From Bacteroidaceae bacterium (GTDB lineage Bacteria > Bacteroidota > Bacteroidia > Bacteroidales > Bacteroidaceae): a stretch of DNA of 64,000 nt. The stretch is from assembly GCA_024699495.1 (NCBI GenBank), contig JAILPK010000088.1, positions 1 through 64,000 on the forward strand. The letters are read 5' to 3'. The notes under the pieces are model-generated. The model saw only the letters and a list, made by a program, of their open reading frames with translations. It was not told the origin of the DNA and made no database searches. Below, piece after piece: positions 43,579-52,937 of the stretch (positions are counted from its first letter, which is position 1; every line of letters starts with the position of its first letter). The translations under genes and the position numbers were made by a program.

Positions 43579-44352
43579 ATGATAAGTCCCTTAGCATACA
43601 TACATCCTGAAGCCAAGATTGGCGACAATGTAGAAATCGGTCCGTTTTGTTATATAGACAGGAATGTTGAGATTGGCAACGACAATGTCCTGATGAACAG
43701 CGTCACCGTACTCTACGGCTCACGCATAGGCAACGGCAACATATTCTTTCCCGGGGCCGTAATAGGAGCTGTTCCACAGGACCTCAAGTTCCGCGGTGAG
43801 GAATCTCTGGCTATCATCGGAGACAACAACAAGATACGTGAGAACGTAACCATCAACCGTGGCACGGCGGCAAAAGGCAAGACTGTGGTCGGTAGCGGCA
43901 ACCTGCTTATGGAGGGATGCCATGTCGCTCATGACGTCCTTGTCGGAAACGATATTATCATCGGGAACTCAACGAAAATCGCCGGCGAAGTAGTTATTGA
44001 CGACCACGCTATTTTGAGCGCAGCTGTTCTGGTTCACCAGTTCTGCCGCATCGGAGGATATACAATGGTAGGCGGCGGAACCAGAACAAGTCAGAATATA
44101 GTCCCATACAGCATCTGTGCACGCGAACCGGCTGCTTACTGCGGATTAAATATCGTAGGTCTGCGCCGCAGGGGATTCGAGCGTGACGTCATCAACACCA
44201 TCCACGAAGCATACCGGATAATATTCAATGCCGGACTGGCGCTGAACGATGCCATCAGCACCATAGACAACGAGTTGCCTAAAACGGAGGAAATAAAATA
44301 CATCCTCGAATTCGTAGAAGCATCCAAGAACCGCGGTTTCTGCCGCTTGTAA
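43579..44352 (+). CDS. lpxA: UDP-N-acetylglucosamine O-acyltransferase
   Basis: A 257-aa hexapeptide-repeat enzyme starting the lipid A pathway. The start MISPLAYIHPEAKIG is family-typical, so ATG 43579 is chosen over the longer frame from 43504. The catalytic His is in MEGCHVAHD (His118, equivalent to E. coli His125). The left-handed beta-helix covers about residues 1-190, and a helical C-terminal domain follows. It overlaps no neighbour; 52 bp separate it from lpxC. Confidence 0.97.
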   Translation: MISPLAYIHPEAKIGDNVEIGPFCYIDRNVEIGNDNVLMNSVTVLYGSRIGNGNIFFPGAVIGAVPQDLKFRGEESLAIIGDNNKIRENVTINRGTAAKGKTVVGSGNLLMEGCHVAHDVLVGNDIIIGNSTKIAGEVVIDDHAILSAAVLVHQFCRIGGYTMVGGGTRTSQNIVPYSICAREPAAYCGLNIVGLRRRGFERDVINTIHEAYRIIFNAGLALNDAISTIDNELPKTEEIKYILEFVEASKNRGFCRL

Positions 44353-44368
44353 TTTAAAACTGACTGAA

Positions 44369-44923
44369 ATGTTGCTTTCATTTACCGTTGCAAGTAAAGA
44401 AATTGAAGACTTCGTACTAAAACTCCAGATAGACGGCGACGACACTTTTGCCGACTTAAACCGTCTGATCCGGAAATCATGCTGGCCTGACGCCGAGATT
44501 ACACGTCCCGCAATAATTTATGTCTGCGATAGCCACTGGCATCCAGAACATATTATTCCGGAAGAGGGGGACTATGAGCATGACAGCATGGCAGATATTT
44601 GCCTCTCAGACCTTCTCGAAGACGAAGGACAAAGACTGATTTATGATTTCGACCACGAAGCTAACCGACATATGATTATGGAAGTCAGCAAAATATTGTA
44701 TGGCCAAAATGTGTCGGAAGGACGCTGTCTGCAACGCATCGGAGAACCGCCTGCGCTGGTGGAGGATGAAGAGCCGTCGGCATTAGACTCTCTGCTGTCA
44801 CAATTGAATGCCTCTGCTCTCGGAGCCCTAAACGAAGAAGAAGACGACGAACGGGAAGAGGAGTCCGACGGTTTCAATGACGACGAGCTGGATTTGGAAG
44901 GCTTTGAGATTAGCGAAGAGTGA
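44369..44923 (+). CDS. Plasmid pRiA4b ORF-3-like protein
   Basis: A 184-aa soluble protein. The core resembles the pRiA4b ORF-3 (IS1096 TnpR-like) family: an LKLQIDGDDTFADLNRLI start, WHPEHIIPEE in the middle and the signature LIYDFDHEANRHMIMEV (about residues 90-106), where other members have YxYDFGDxWxH. A very acidic tail (EEEDDEREEESDGFNDDELD) follows. It ends inside the miaA start (TGATG overlap), so it belongs to the lpx-miaA operon. Its function is unknown; the family name is historical and no transposon is nearby. Confidence 0.75.
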   Translation: MLLSFTVASKEIEDFVLKLQIDGDDTFADLNRLIRKSCWPDAEITRPAIIYVCDSHWHPEHIIPEEGDYEHDSMADICLSDLLEDEGQRLIYDFDHEANRHMIMEVSKILYGQNVSEGRCLQRIGEPPALVEDEEPSALDSLLSQLNASALGALNEEEDDEREEESDGFNDDELDLEGFEISEE

Positions 44924-45867
44924 TGATGGACCTGATTGTCTTGGTAGGCCCCACGGGCGTTGGTAAAACAGACGTCGCCATAACGCTTGCGAAGGCACTC
45001 GGATGCGAAATCATCAATGCTGATTCACGTCAGATTTATCGCGGGATGTCAATAGGCACAGCTGCTCCCACCAAAGAGCAGATGAGTGAAGTATGCCATC
45101 ATTTTGTAGCGACCCTCGACATCAACGACTATTATTCTGCAGCCCGATTTGAGGCAGACGTACTGGCCCTGATTAACAAAAAGGCGTCTGATTCCAGCAA
45201 TGCATGCACCGGTGGAGACGACAAGAATGGGAGGATAATACTCAGTGGCGGCTCTATGCTGTATATAGATGCTGTAACCAAAGGCATAGATGACATCCCG
45301 ACTGTAAGCGATGAGGTTCGCACGTGGATGCGGCAACGATTGGAGGACGAAGGGCTCGAGCGGCTTTCGGAAGAACTCCGGCTATTGGACCCAGACTATT
45401 ATGCCACTGCAGACCGCAAGAACACTCAGCGTATAATCCATGCGCTGGAGGTCTGTCACCAAAGCGGACGCCCATATTCATATTTCCGCACACAGGCTAC
45501 AAAACCAAGGCCTTTCAACATTATCAAACTCGGTCTGAAACGGGAACGACAAGAACTATTCTCCCGCATAAACCAACGCGTTGACAAGATGATTGAAGAT
45601 GGGCTACTCGAGGAGGCTCGTAATCTTCTGCCTCACCGCGGAGCCAACGCCCTCAACACCGTAGGATACAAAGAGATGTTCAAAGTATTGGACGGAGAAT
45701 GGAGCTTGCCATTTGCTGCTGAGAGGCTGAAGAAAAACACACGCGTTTATGCAAAGAAACAAATGACGTGGTGGATGCGCGACGCAGAAATTCATTGGTT
45801 TCATCCTAACGAAACGGCACAAATGTTAACTTTTATCGGCCAAAATTTGGCAGAAAGTCCGCATTGA
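44923..45867 (+). CDS. miaA: tRNA dimethylallyltransferase
   Basis: A 314-aa enzyme that isopentenylates A37 of tRNAs reading UNN codons. The P-loop is VGPTGVGKTDVA (about residues 7-18), followed by INADSRQIYRGMSIGTAAP, the tRNA-binding DSxQ motif. NTVGYKEMFKVLDGE and KKNTRVYAKKQMTW in the C-terminal half are also diagnostic. The ATG overlaps the stop of the preceding gene by one base (TGATG), implying translational coupling. Confidence 0.96.
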   Translation: MMDLIVLVGPTGVGKTDVAITLAKALGCEIINADSRQIYRGMSIGTAAPTKEQMSEVCHHFVATLDINDYYSAARFEADVLALINKKASDSSNACTGGDDKNGRIILSGGSMLYIDAVTKGIDDIPTVSDEVRTWMRQRLEDEGLERLSEELRLLDPDYYATADRKNTQRIIHALEVCHQSGRPYSYFRTQATKPRPFNIIKLGLKRERQELFSRINQRVDKMIEDGLLEEARNLLPHRGANALNTVGYKEMFKVLDGEWSLPFAAERLKKNTRVYAKKQMTWWMRDAEIHWFHPNETAQMLTFIGQNLAESPH

Positions 45868-45877
45868 TTTAACTTTG
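45846..45877 (+). promoter_or_regulatory. Promoter (TTTG-N20-TAACTTTG) of the PBP1A gene
   Basis: TTTG at 45846-45849 and TAACTTTG at 45870-45877 with a 20-bp spacer. It lies across the end of miaA, and the ATG follows 21 bp later. Confidence 0.75.
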
Positions 45878-45897
45878 CAGCACAAAAAATACCTAAT

Positions 45898-48354
45898 ATG
45901 AGCCTGACAACCATCAAACAGCATATCAGCAGAGCATGCAGCGCTTTCAGGAAATGCTACAGTGGCCCCTGGTATAAACGCTTCGCTATGTGGCTTCTAA
46001 CAATTGCAGTAGGAATCATCCTTTTGTTCGGAGCTATTGATGTAAACTTCCTGTATCTTTTTGGCAAATCGCCCGGATTTGACGACATCAAGAACCCGAC
46101 TACAAATGAAGCCAGCGAGATATATAGCGCCGACAGCGTACTCATAGGCAGGTATTTCAATGAAAACCGGACTCCCGTTGAATACGAAGAGATAAGCGAC
46201 AAAATAATCCGCACGCTGGTATCAACCGAGGATGAGCGCTTCTACCAGCATCATGGCATTGACTTCCGCGGCCTGATATCTGCAATTAAAGACATGTTCT
46301 TAGGCCACGCACGGGGAGGCTCTACAATCACGCAGCAATTAGCAAAAAATCTGTTTAGGGTTCGCACAAGGTATTCTACCGGCCTTTGCGGACACATCCC
46401 GGGAGTGAAACTTCTGGTGATGAAAGCTAAAGAATGGATCGTGGCTGTGAAGCTGGAGATTCTCTATTCGAAAGAAGACATTCTTACGATGTATTTCAAC
46501 ACCGTGGATTTCGGCAGCAATTCATTCGGAATAAAAACAGCGGCTCGGACTTATTTCGGAACCACGCCTGAACACCTCACATACGAGCAGGCCGCCACGC
46601 TGGTCGGGCTGCTAAAAGCCACTTCAACATATAATCCGCGCTTGCATCCGGATAACGCATTGACTCGCAGAAATACAGTCCTGCAAAGCCTCTATGAACA
46701 TGAAGGGCTGATAATTAACAATAAGCCTGCCACACTAAAGCAGTTAGACTCTATAAAGGCTATTCCCGTCACCTGTGTCGAACATATCGAAGAGAGCAAC
46801 TATGACGGAATCGCTCCTTATTTCCGCCGCGCCCTTCAGGACTATATCAGTATGCTGTGCGACAAAGGACTTGTAAGCGGTACAGACTCCACAAACAGTA
46901 TAGATTTATATGCCGACGGGCTGAAGATTTATACAACGATTGATACAAGAATCCAGAAATATGCCGAAGAATCTGTTATCAAGCAGATGCGTTTGGTTCA
47001 GGAAAGATTTGACAACCACTGGCGCGGAATGAATCCATGGCAAGACGAACGCCACCAGGAAATAGCCGGCTTCATCGAAGATCTGGCTCAACGCACATCA
47101 TATTATAAATACCTGTCCAAAAGATTTAACGACCACCCTGACAGCATAGACATCTATCTGAACAAGCCACACACTGTAAGACTGTTCTCATACGACGGGC
47201 CAATAGAACGTGAGATATCAACCCTCGACTCCATCCGCTATATGGTCAGCTTCATGCATTGCGGCTTTGTGGCGATGGACCCACATTCCCGAGAGGTAAA
47301 GGCATGGGTGGGAGACATCGATTTTGACTTCTGGAAATATGACAAGGTAACGGCCATGCGGCAGCCGGGCTCCACATTCAAGCTCTTTGTTTATACAGAA
47401 GCTATGAATCAAGGACTGACCCCTTGTGACCGACGTGTTGACGAATGGAAAGCTTATCCTGACACAATCAAAGGCAAACCGACAATATGGGCGCCACACA
47501 ACGCTAACGGATATTTCACCGGAGCCAACATGCCGCTGAAGAGTGCCTTCGCCCAAAGTATCAACTCAATCGCAGTAAAACTGGGCTACGAGGTGGGCAT
47601 CTCAAATATTTCACGCACTGCACACGCGATGGGAATCCAATCACCTCTAAACGAGACGCCGTCACTCAGCCTCGGCTCCAGCGATGTAAATCTCGCAGAA
47701 CTGGTAAACGCATACTGCACAGTAATAGCCGACGGCAAATATAACATGCCGATAATGGTCAATAAGATTGAGGATAACGAAGGACATGTGCTTTACGAGG
47801 CAAAGGCATCTGAGACACAAGCCATATCATATCGTTCAGCGTATCTTATGCAACAGATGCTGCGGGCCGGACTTCTCGAACGCGGAGGCACAACGGCTGC
47901 ATTGTGGGAATATATACACCCGGTGCTTTCCGTTTCTGATTTCGGAGGCAAGACAGGCACGTCGAACAACCACTCCGACGCCTGGTTTGTAGGCGTCACC
48001 CCGAACCTTGTCGCCGGGGCATGGGTCGGAGGCGAATACCGAAGCATACATTTCCGCACTGGTCAGTTGGGACAAGGAAGCCGCACCGCACTGCCCGTGT
48101 TTGGGCATTTTGTCGCAAAACTATTGGCAGACAAAAGATTCGTGAAATATGGCGGTAAGTTTACTGCTCCAAAAGACCCGATAGACCGTTCGGACTGGGA
48201 ATGTGCCGGCTATTATCACAATCCTAATGATTCTTTGGACGCGGACAGCATCTTAATTGATTCCGAAGATGCCGTTGAAGGAATAGAAGAGCCTTCAGAT
48301 ATGCAAGAGACGCCTGAAGTATTACCCGAAGAGATTATTTCTGAAACCGAATAA
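45898..48354 (+). CDS. Class A penicillin-binding protein (PBP1A type)
   Basis: An 818-aa bifunctional murein synthase. It has a cytoplasmic N-terminus, one membrane span (about residues 30-55), a GT51 glycosyltransferase domain with the catalytic Glu111 (STEDERFYQHHG) and GGSTITQQLAKNLF (140-153), and a transpeptidase domain with S492-TFK (SxxK), S554-IN (SxN) and K685-TG. All active-site motifs are intact. The C-terminus is an acidic, low-complexity tail (about 770-818). It polymerises and cross-links peptidoglycan in the periplasm and is a beta-lactam target. It has its own promoter. Confidence 0.96.
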   Translation: MSLTTIKQHISRACSAFRKCYSGPWYKRFAMWLLTIAVGIILLFGAIDVNFLYLFGKSPGFDDIKNPTTNEASEIYSADSVLIGRYFNENRTPVEYEEISDKIIRTLVSTEDERFYQHHGIDFRGLISAIKDMFLGHARGGSTITQQLAKNLFRVRTRYSTGLCGHIPGVKLLVMKAKEWIVAVKLEILYSKEDILTMYFNTVDFGSNSFGIKTAARTYFGTTPEHLTYEQAATLVGLLKATSTYNPRLHPDNALTRRNTVLQSLYEHEGLIINNKPATLKQLDSIKAIPVTCVEHIEESNYDGIAPYFRRALQDYISMLCDKGLVSGTDSTNSIDLYADGLKIYTTIDTRIQKYAEESVIKQMRLVQERFDNHWRGMNPWQDERHQEIAGFIEDLAQRTSYYKYLSKRFNDHPDSIDIYLNKPHTVRLFSYDGPIEREISTLDSIRYMVSFMHCGFVAMDPHSREVKAWVGDIDFDFWKYDKVTAMRQPGSTFKLFVYTEAMNQGLTPCDRRVDEWKAYPDTIKGKPTIWAPHNANGYFTGANMPLKSAFAQSINSIAVKLGYEVGISNISRTAHAMGIQSPLNETPSLSLGSSDVNLAELVNAYCTVIADGKYNMPIMVNKIEDNEGHVLYEAKASETQAISYRSAYLMQQMLRAGLLERGGTTAALWEYIHPVLSVSDFGGKTGTSNNHSDAWFVGVTPNLVAGAWVGGEYRSIHFRTGQLGQGSRTALPVFGHFVAKLLADKRFVKYGGKFTAPKDPIDRSDWECAGYYHNPNDSLDADSILIDSEDAVEGIEEPSDMQETPEVLPEEIISETE

Positions 48355-48419
48355 ACCTAATAAGAGTTAAACAGTCTTAATATAAACGGAATTTTACCGA
48401 TTGAAACAAAATATCTACC

Positions 48420-48427
48420 TATCTTTG
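48420..48427 (+). promoter_or_regulatory. Promoter -7 box (TATCTTTG) of the GH43-like gene
   Basis: Exact TAnnTTTG match 51 bp upstream of the ATG at 48479; the -33 region is weak. Confidence 0.55.
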
Positions 48428-48478
48428 GAAACTAAATCTGTAATTCAACAATACTAACAACAAGAAAAGCCCAATTAT

Positions 48479-49462
48479 ATGAAGACTCGCATCCTAATGC
48501 TGATTGCCGCTATCGTTATGTCAGCCACAAACATTCAGGCCAAGAAAAAAATGACGGCCTACCTCTTCACCTATTTCACAGGAAATGCTCCGGAACAGGA
48601 ACAGATCTGTTATGCGCTTTCAGAGGACGGCTGGAATTATACTCCACTTAATGACGGCAAACCTGTTATCGCATCTGCTGACATCGCACGCACCGGATGT
48701 GTCCGCGACCCGCATATCCTGCGTGGAGAAGACGGTTACTTCTATATGGTAGTAACAGACATGAAGTCACGGCTCGGATGGGCCAGCAACCGCGGACTTG
48801 TGCTTATGCGCTCGAAGGACATGGTAAAGTGGAAGACTAGCGCTATTCATTTCCCGGAGAAGTTCGCCGGAACAAACTTCGCTAATGTCACCCGCGTGTG
48901 GGCTCCTCAGACTATTTATGACCCCCGAACCAAGCGCTATATTGTCTATTTCTCACTGCTCACCGATGATGGGACGATTCCCTACGACAAAGTATACTGG
49001 TGCTACGCAAACAAAGACTTCACGGATTTGACCGGCACTCCACAGCTGCTCTTTGACATGAAGTATGCCAGCATAGACACTGACATTGTCCGTGACGACG
49101 ATGGCCTGCTGCATATCTTCTTCAAGACTGAGGGCAAGCGCGAGAAAGGAATACGCCAATTTATAGCCCGCGACTTCTATGACGGTTCTACATGGGAGCT
49201 GCAGCCCGGCTTCTGCCAAGACACCCGGGAAGCGGTTGAAGGCAGTGGCGTCTTCCGCCTCTTCGACGGCACATGGGTTCTGATGTATGACTGCTATATC
49301 AACGGCCACTATCAGTTCTGTAAGAGTTCGGACTTGAAAACATTCAAGGCTGTGCAGAACACAGAAACCAAAGGTGCGTTCACACCTCGCCACGGCACGG
49401 TCATGGCTATTACCGAGAAAGAAAAACAGCGTCTGCTCAAAGCCTTCCCTAACACTAAATAA
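48479..49462 (+). CDS. Secreted GH43-like glycosidase
   Basis: A 327-aa protein with a signal peptide (MKTRILMLIAAIVMSATNIQA). It has the five-bladed propeller pattern of glycoside hydrolase family 43 and relatives: VRDPHILRGEDGYFYMVVTD (about residues 76-95) contains the general base Asp, VWAPQTIYDP (about 140-149) follows, then IDTDIVRDDDGLLHIFF with the pKa-modulating Asp, and AVEGSGVFRLFDG (about 250-262) the acid Glu. The usual substrates are arabinosides or xylosides, but GH43 is broad and the call stays at family level. It is 39 bp upstream of the GH128-like gene and likely co-transcribed. Confidence 0.85.
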   Translation: MKTRILMLIAAIVMSATNIQAKKKMTAYLFTYFTGNAPEQEQICYALSEDGWNYTPLNDGKPVIASADIARTGCVRDPHILRGEDGYFYMVVTDMKSRLGWASNRGLVLMRSKDMVKWKTSAIHFPEKFAGTNFANVTRVWAPQTIYDPRTKRYIVYFSLLTDDGTIPYDKVYWCYANKDFTDLTGTPQLLFDMKYASIDTDIVRDDDGLLHIFFKTEGKREKGIRQFIARDFYDGSTWELQPGFCQDTREAVEGSGVFRLFDGTWVLMYDCYINGHYQFCKSSDLKTFKAVQNTETKGAFTPRHGTVMAITEKEKQRLLKAFPNTK

Positions 49463-49501
49463 ATGAGGCTCTAATTAACCTGAATTCTAACACAAACCGA
49501 C

Positions 49502-52312
49502 ATGACTATGAAAATACCAAAACGCTTTATATCTATAGCTGCTGCAACCATAGCCTTCACGCTTAGTGTCTCCGCAGCCAACACGAAGGAAACGGTTGCG
49601 CAAGTAACTTCTGCCGTAAGTCTGAGTTCTGATGTTGACTTTTACATAACCGGTGAAGAGCCATTCAGCGAGGAAGGCTCTGTTGATATTACAAACACCG
49701 AACATGCTGTAATCATAATTGAACAATTGCGTCCATCTGAAGTTCTGGCTATTCTTAGCCACATTAAAATCAATGGAGCAGCAGCTCAAAATGACAACAA
49801 CTGTCAGGTCAGGCTACACGGCAAAGGCAGTATAATATACCCCTACGGCAAAGAAGGCGCATCTGCAGCAGCCTTCCATCCGCTCACTGTCTTCGATGAA
49901 CAGAACTGCCAAGGGGAATCTTGTTCTCTCTTCGGTTTAGAGAATACAGGCGGTTTTATGACAACTCTAACCACGGCAAAGATGAATAACCGCATCCGCA
50001 GTTTCACATTAAAACGCGGCTATATGGTTACCTTCTCACTCAAGGCTGAAGGAAGAGGATACAGCCGATGCTTTATCGCAGACGAAGAAGACCTCGTGAT
50101 GAACAGCCTGCCCTCTTTGATGGATCAACGCATATCTTCTTATAGGGTATTCCGTTGGAGAGATCCCGGAAAAATCGGAGTTGCGGATATGCTTAGTACT
50201 GAGAATCTCGGAAAACTCGACGCTACCTGGTCTTACACATGGGGAAATGGATGGGACATGGGCACCGACTATGAGTGTGTCTCACACATGAATCATCGAT
50301 GGGGACCTTCGGCATCAAGCATGGGGTCCGCAACATATTCCTGCCACATCAAAACGGACAACGAACCAGGAAACAGCTCTGACCCGGAACCTGCAACTGT
50401 AGATCAGGTGCTGGACCGCTGGGAGGATTTAATGCGCACCGGCAAACGCCTCATGACTCCATCTTCACACGACGGAAGCATGAACTGGTTCCGGGCATTC
50501 CTCGACTCTATCGACAGTCGTGGATGGCGCTGCGAAATCCTTGACTTCCACTGCTATTGGACAGAGGGGCAATACAACAATCTGAAGGGCTACGCTGACA
50601 GCTATGGCCGTCCGATCTGGATCTCCGAGTTCGTCTGGGGTGCTTCATGGAATAGCAACGGAACCTTTGCCAGCGGTGTTACTGAAGCACAGAACAAGGA
50701 AGTAATGAGCCGCATATTAAGCAATCTGAATAATTGGAACTGGATTGAGCGCTACGCTTACTGGAACGGCGAGCGCGATCCGTCACGCCTACTGAAAAAC
50801 GGCACCCTAACTGCAACTGGCGAATACTTTGCCAATATGAAATCCAAAACCGGATACTGCAATTACGGCAATTACATTCCTAAGAATCCCCCTTACAAAG
50901 TACCCACTGACCTCACTGTCACAAACACCCTCAAGAAAGGAATCAATACGATAACCTTCAACAATGTTTCTGGCGAGTTAACAGATACTCTCGTGCTTAC
51001 GCGCCGCATTGGCAGCAATGGGACATGGAAGACATTGGCGGCATGGGGACCGAGCGACAAGGAGGATTATGAATACATCGACTCTGTCTCTGAACCTGGC
51101 CTGTATTCCTATCGCATTCGTTGCATCGGCTATGATGCTCCAAGAAAATGGCTCAGCTCTGATATAGAAAGCGTAACCGTTGGCGGTTCTTACAACCTTG
51201 GAGATATAATGTATGGACGCATCCAGGTCAGCAACGAAGAGGCCGTTGCCGTATCTTTCCCGACTCAGGAAAACACTCCCTATGCCATACTCGGTATGCC
51301 TACCAGGACAAATACAAATGCCGCTTTCGCAACTCAGGTCATGACTGTAGCCAACGACAACTTCAAGTTCATTTATCGTCCCTGGGCATACGGAATAAGC
51401 AGCAATGAAATCAGCCGTGTAGAGAGCAGTGACTTCATCGTAATGCAGCCGGGCAACTATACTTGGGGAAACATGAAAGCTGAAGTCGGCACCTATCACA
51501 AAGAAGATGCAACCGAAACAATGATGAAGGGCGAGGTAGAGGTAGTCTTCAACCAACCGTTTGATGAAGGAGTTACTCCCATTGTAATCGCTCAGAATCA
51601 GGGTAGCAGCACCACTGGAGCCGTTGTCACGACCCAGGTTTATGACGTCACCAACACTGGTTTCAAGGTGAAACTTCAAGCTCAAGAAGCTAACGCCGTT
51701 AATATACGCACAATGTATCTCCGCTATATAGCAATAACTCCTGGACAGGCAAAACTGGACGGCTACAATAAAGTCATCAATGCCGGATTCGGGAACGCAC
51801 TTGTAGGTGGAGAAGCAAACGCAAGAGGTCAGATGATCACCTTCTTTGATGCTAACAATGACACTCTTAGTCTGCTCAACCCATATATCATCGCAGGGCC
51901 TCAGACTCACAACCTCGATTATAGCTGCATCTTCCGCAAATATAGTAATATCACGAAAAAGGTGACTGACGAAGACGGAGAGCAGATAGAATATATGGTT
52001 GGCATGAGAGTAAGCCGTCAGATGGACCCCAGTGCCACCTATGAAACAGGAGCAAATGCTGCAGATGTGGACGGGGATGTTATCGGATGGATATCCATCA
52101 GCGACGACACCGATGCCGAGAATGCAATAACTCCCATATCCAGGCAAAAAACATTCTATGTCCGTGTCGTGGGACAAACAATCCTGCCTTCGGATATCAA
52201 TGCCAGAATATATACGACAAGCGGAACGCAGGTAGCTGCCGGATGCAGTCTTCCCACCGGAATATATCTGGTTTCCAACGGCTCTCAGACCATCAAGGTT
52301 ATGATTCGGTAA
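49502..52312 (+). CDS. Secreted multidomain GH128-like glycosidase
   Basis: A 936-aa protein with a signal peptide (IPKRFISIAAATIAFTLSVS). Residues about 25-200 form a beta-rich N-terminal domain. The catalytic core (about 210-430) resembles the Asl1/Glyco_hydro_cc family (GH128): WSYTWGNGWDMG, the acid Glu in IKTDNEPGN (Glu288) and the nucleophile in IWISEFVWGASW (Glu376). A fibronectin-like segment (about 450-560) follows. Then come three similar beta-sandwich units (about 565-870); the middle one, with VVFNQPFDEGVTPIVIAQNQ and later DVTNTGFKVKLQ, resembles H-type lectin domains. The last 35 residues (RIYTTSGTQVAAGC, LPTGIYLVSNG) look like a type A sorting domain. Known GH128 enzymes cut beta-1,3-glucan; that substrate is inference. 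Start ATG 49502 or 49508. Confidence 0.78.
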   Translation: MTMKIPKRFISIAAATIAFTLSVSAANTKETVAQVTSAVSLSSDVDFYITGEEPFSEEGSVDITNTEHAVIIIEQLRPSEVLAILSHIKINGAAAQNDNNCQVRLHGKGSIIYPYGKEGASAAAFHPLTVFDEQNCQGESCSLFGLENTGGFMTTLTTAKMNNRIRSFTLKRGYMVTFSLKAEGRGYSRCFIADEEDLVMNSLPSLMDQRISSYRVFRWRDPGKIGVADMLSTENLGKLDATWSYTWGNGWDMGTDYECVSHMNHRWGPSASSMGSATYSCHIKTDNEPGNSSDPEPATVDQVLDRWEDLMRTGKRLMTPSSHDGSMNWFRAFLDSIDSRGWRCEILDFHCYWTEGQYNNLKGYADSYGRPIWISEFVWGASWNSNGTFASGVTEAQNKEVMSRILSNLNNWNWIERYAYWNGERDPSRLLKNGTLTATGEYFANMKSKTGYCNYGNYIPKNPPYKVPTDLTVTNTLKKGINTITFNNVSGELTDTLVLTRRIGSNGTWKTLAAWGPSDKEDYEYIDSVSEPGLYSYRIRCIGYDAPRKWLSSDIESVTVGGSYNLGDIMYGRIQVSNEEAVAVSFPTQENTPYAILGMPTRTNTNAAFATQVMTVANDNFKFIYRPWAYGISSNEISRVESSDFIVMQPGNYTWGNMKAEVGTYHKEDATETMMKGEVEVVFNQPFDEGVTPIVIAQNQGSSTTGAVVTTQVYDVTNTGFKVKLQAQEANAVNIRTMYLRYIAITPGQAKLDGYNKVINAGFGNALVGGEANARGQMITFFDANNDTLSLLNPYIIAGPQTHNLDYSCIFRKYSNITKKVTDEDGEQIEYMVGMRVSRQMDPSATYETGANAADVDGDVIGWISISDDTDAENAITPISRQKTFYVRVVGQTILPSDINARIYTTSGTQVAAGCSLPTGIYLVSNGSQTIKVMIR

Positions 52313-52351
52313 TTTCTGGATACCATATTCATAAATAACCCAAGTCCAAAA

Positions 52352-52390
52352 CAGGCGGCGCTCATTATATCGATCGTCGCCTGCTTTATT
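52352..52390 (+). terminator. Terminator after the GH128-like gene
   Basis: A 9-bp stem CAGGCGGCG (52352-52360) / CGTCGCCTG (52375-52383) with one G-T pair, followed by CTTTATT. It separates the two glycosidase genes from the SusCD operon. Confidence 0.75.
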
Positions 52391-52937
52391 ATAGCTTTAT
52401 AATTAGGAATAAAAAGTAATCGGTAATTAAAACCACTTAAACTTTTGGAAACATTTCCGGACTAATTCTTTGCGGCTCGGAATATCATCGGCCTCTGATA
52501 AATCCTTTCTATAATTATTGCTGTCAGCTGAATGCATAAAGTCCTACTTCCATGCATATCAATTGCCGGAAAACAACTAAAGGGAACTCATGTCAAAATA
52601 CATCGAGGTGTATTCCACTTTACATCGAGGTGTATTCCACTTTACATCGAGGTGTTTTTGCATGTATGCTATGATACGAAGCTTTGGGGCCTGAAATAAA
52701 CTCTGAAATAGCATAAAACACAGATGATAGAAACATGTCTGATAAGCGCACATTTAGTTAAATAAACTTAACAAGCAAGAATAATGACGAGACAATAATA
52801 ATTCGAATTGAAAAAAGCCTTAATTTTGGGGAGTTTTTAACTAAAATTATGCTCTAACTAACATGTTTTACGCCCCTTTTGGGAGCTTAAATGTCTTTAA
52901 AACGAAACAAAAAAAATCATTAATAAATTCATTTTCA
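52391..52937. other. Leader region of the FAS1-SusCD operon
   Basis: About 550 bp without a credible gene. It holds the 22-bp tandem repeat described separately and AT-rich DNA before the operon. I see no exact TAnnTTTG box in it. An open frame runs into it from the FAS1 gene up to ATG 52863, but the signal peptide argues for a later start. Confidence 0.45.
52599..52655. repeat. 22-bp tandem repeat, 2.6 copies
   Basis: Units at 52599-52620 and 52621-52642 are identical (beginning TACATCGAGGTGTATTCC), and a 13-bp partial third copy follows to 52655. The unit contains the short inverted pair TACA/TGTA around TCGAGG. It lies about 280 bp upstream of the FAS1-SusCD operon. Confidence 0.9.

Noticed and set aside
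52863-52937. Earlier start of the first FAS1 gene
   Set aside because: It would place 25 residues, rich in Lys, before the lipoprotein signal peptide; ATG 52938 gives a normal one.
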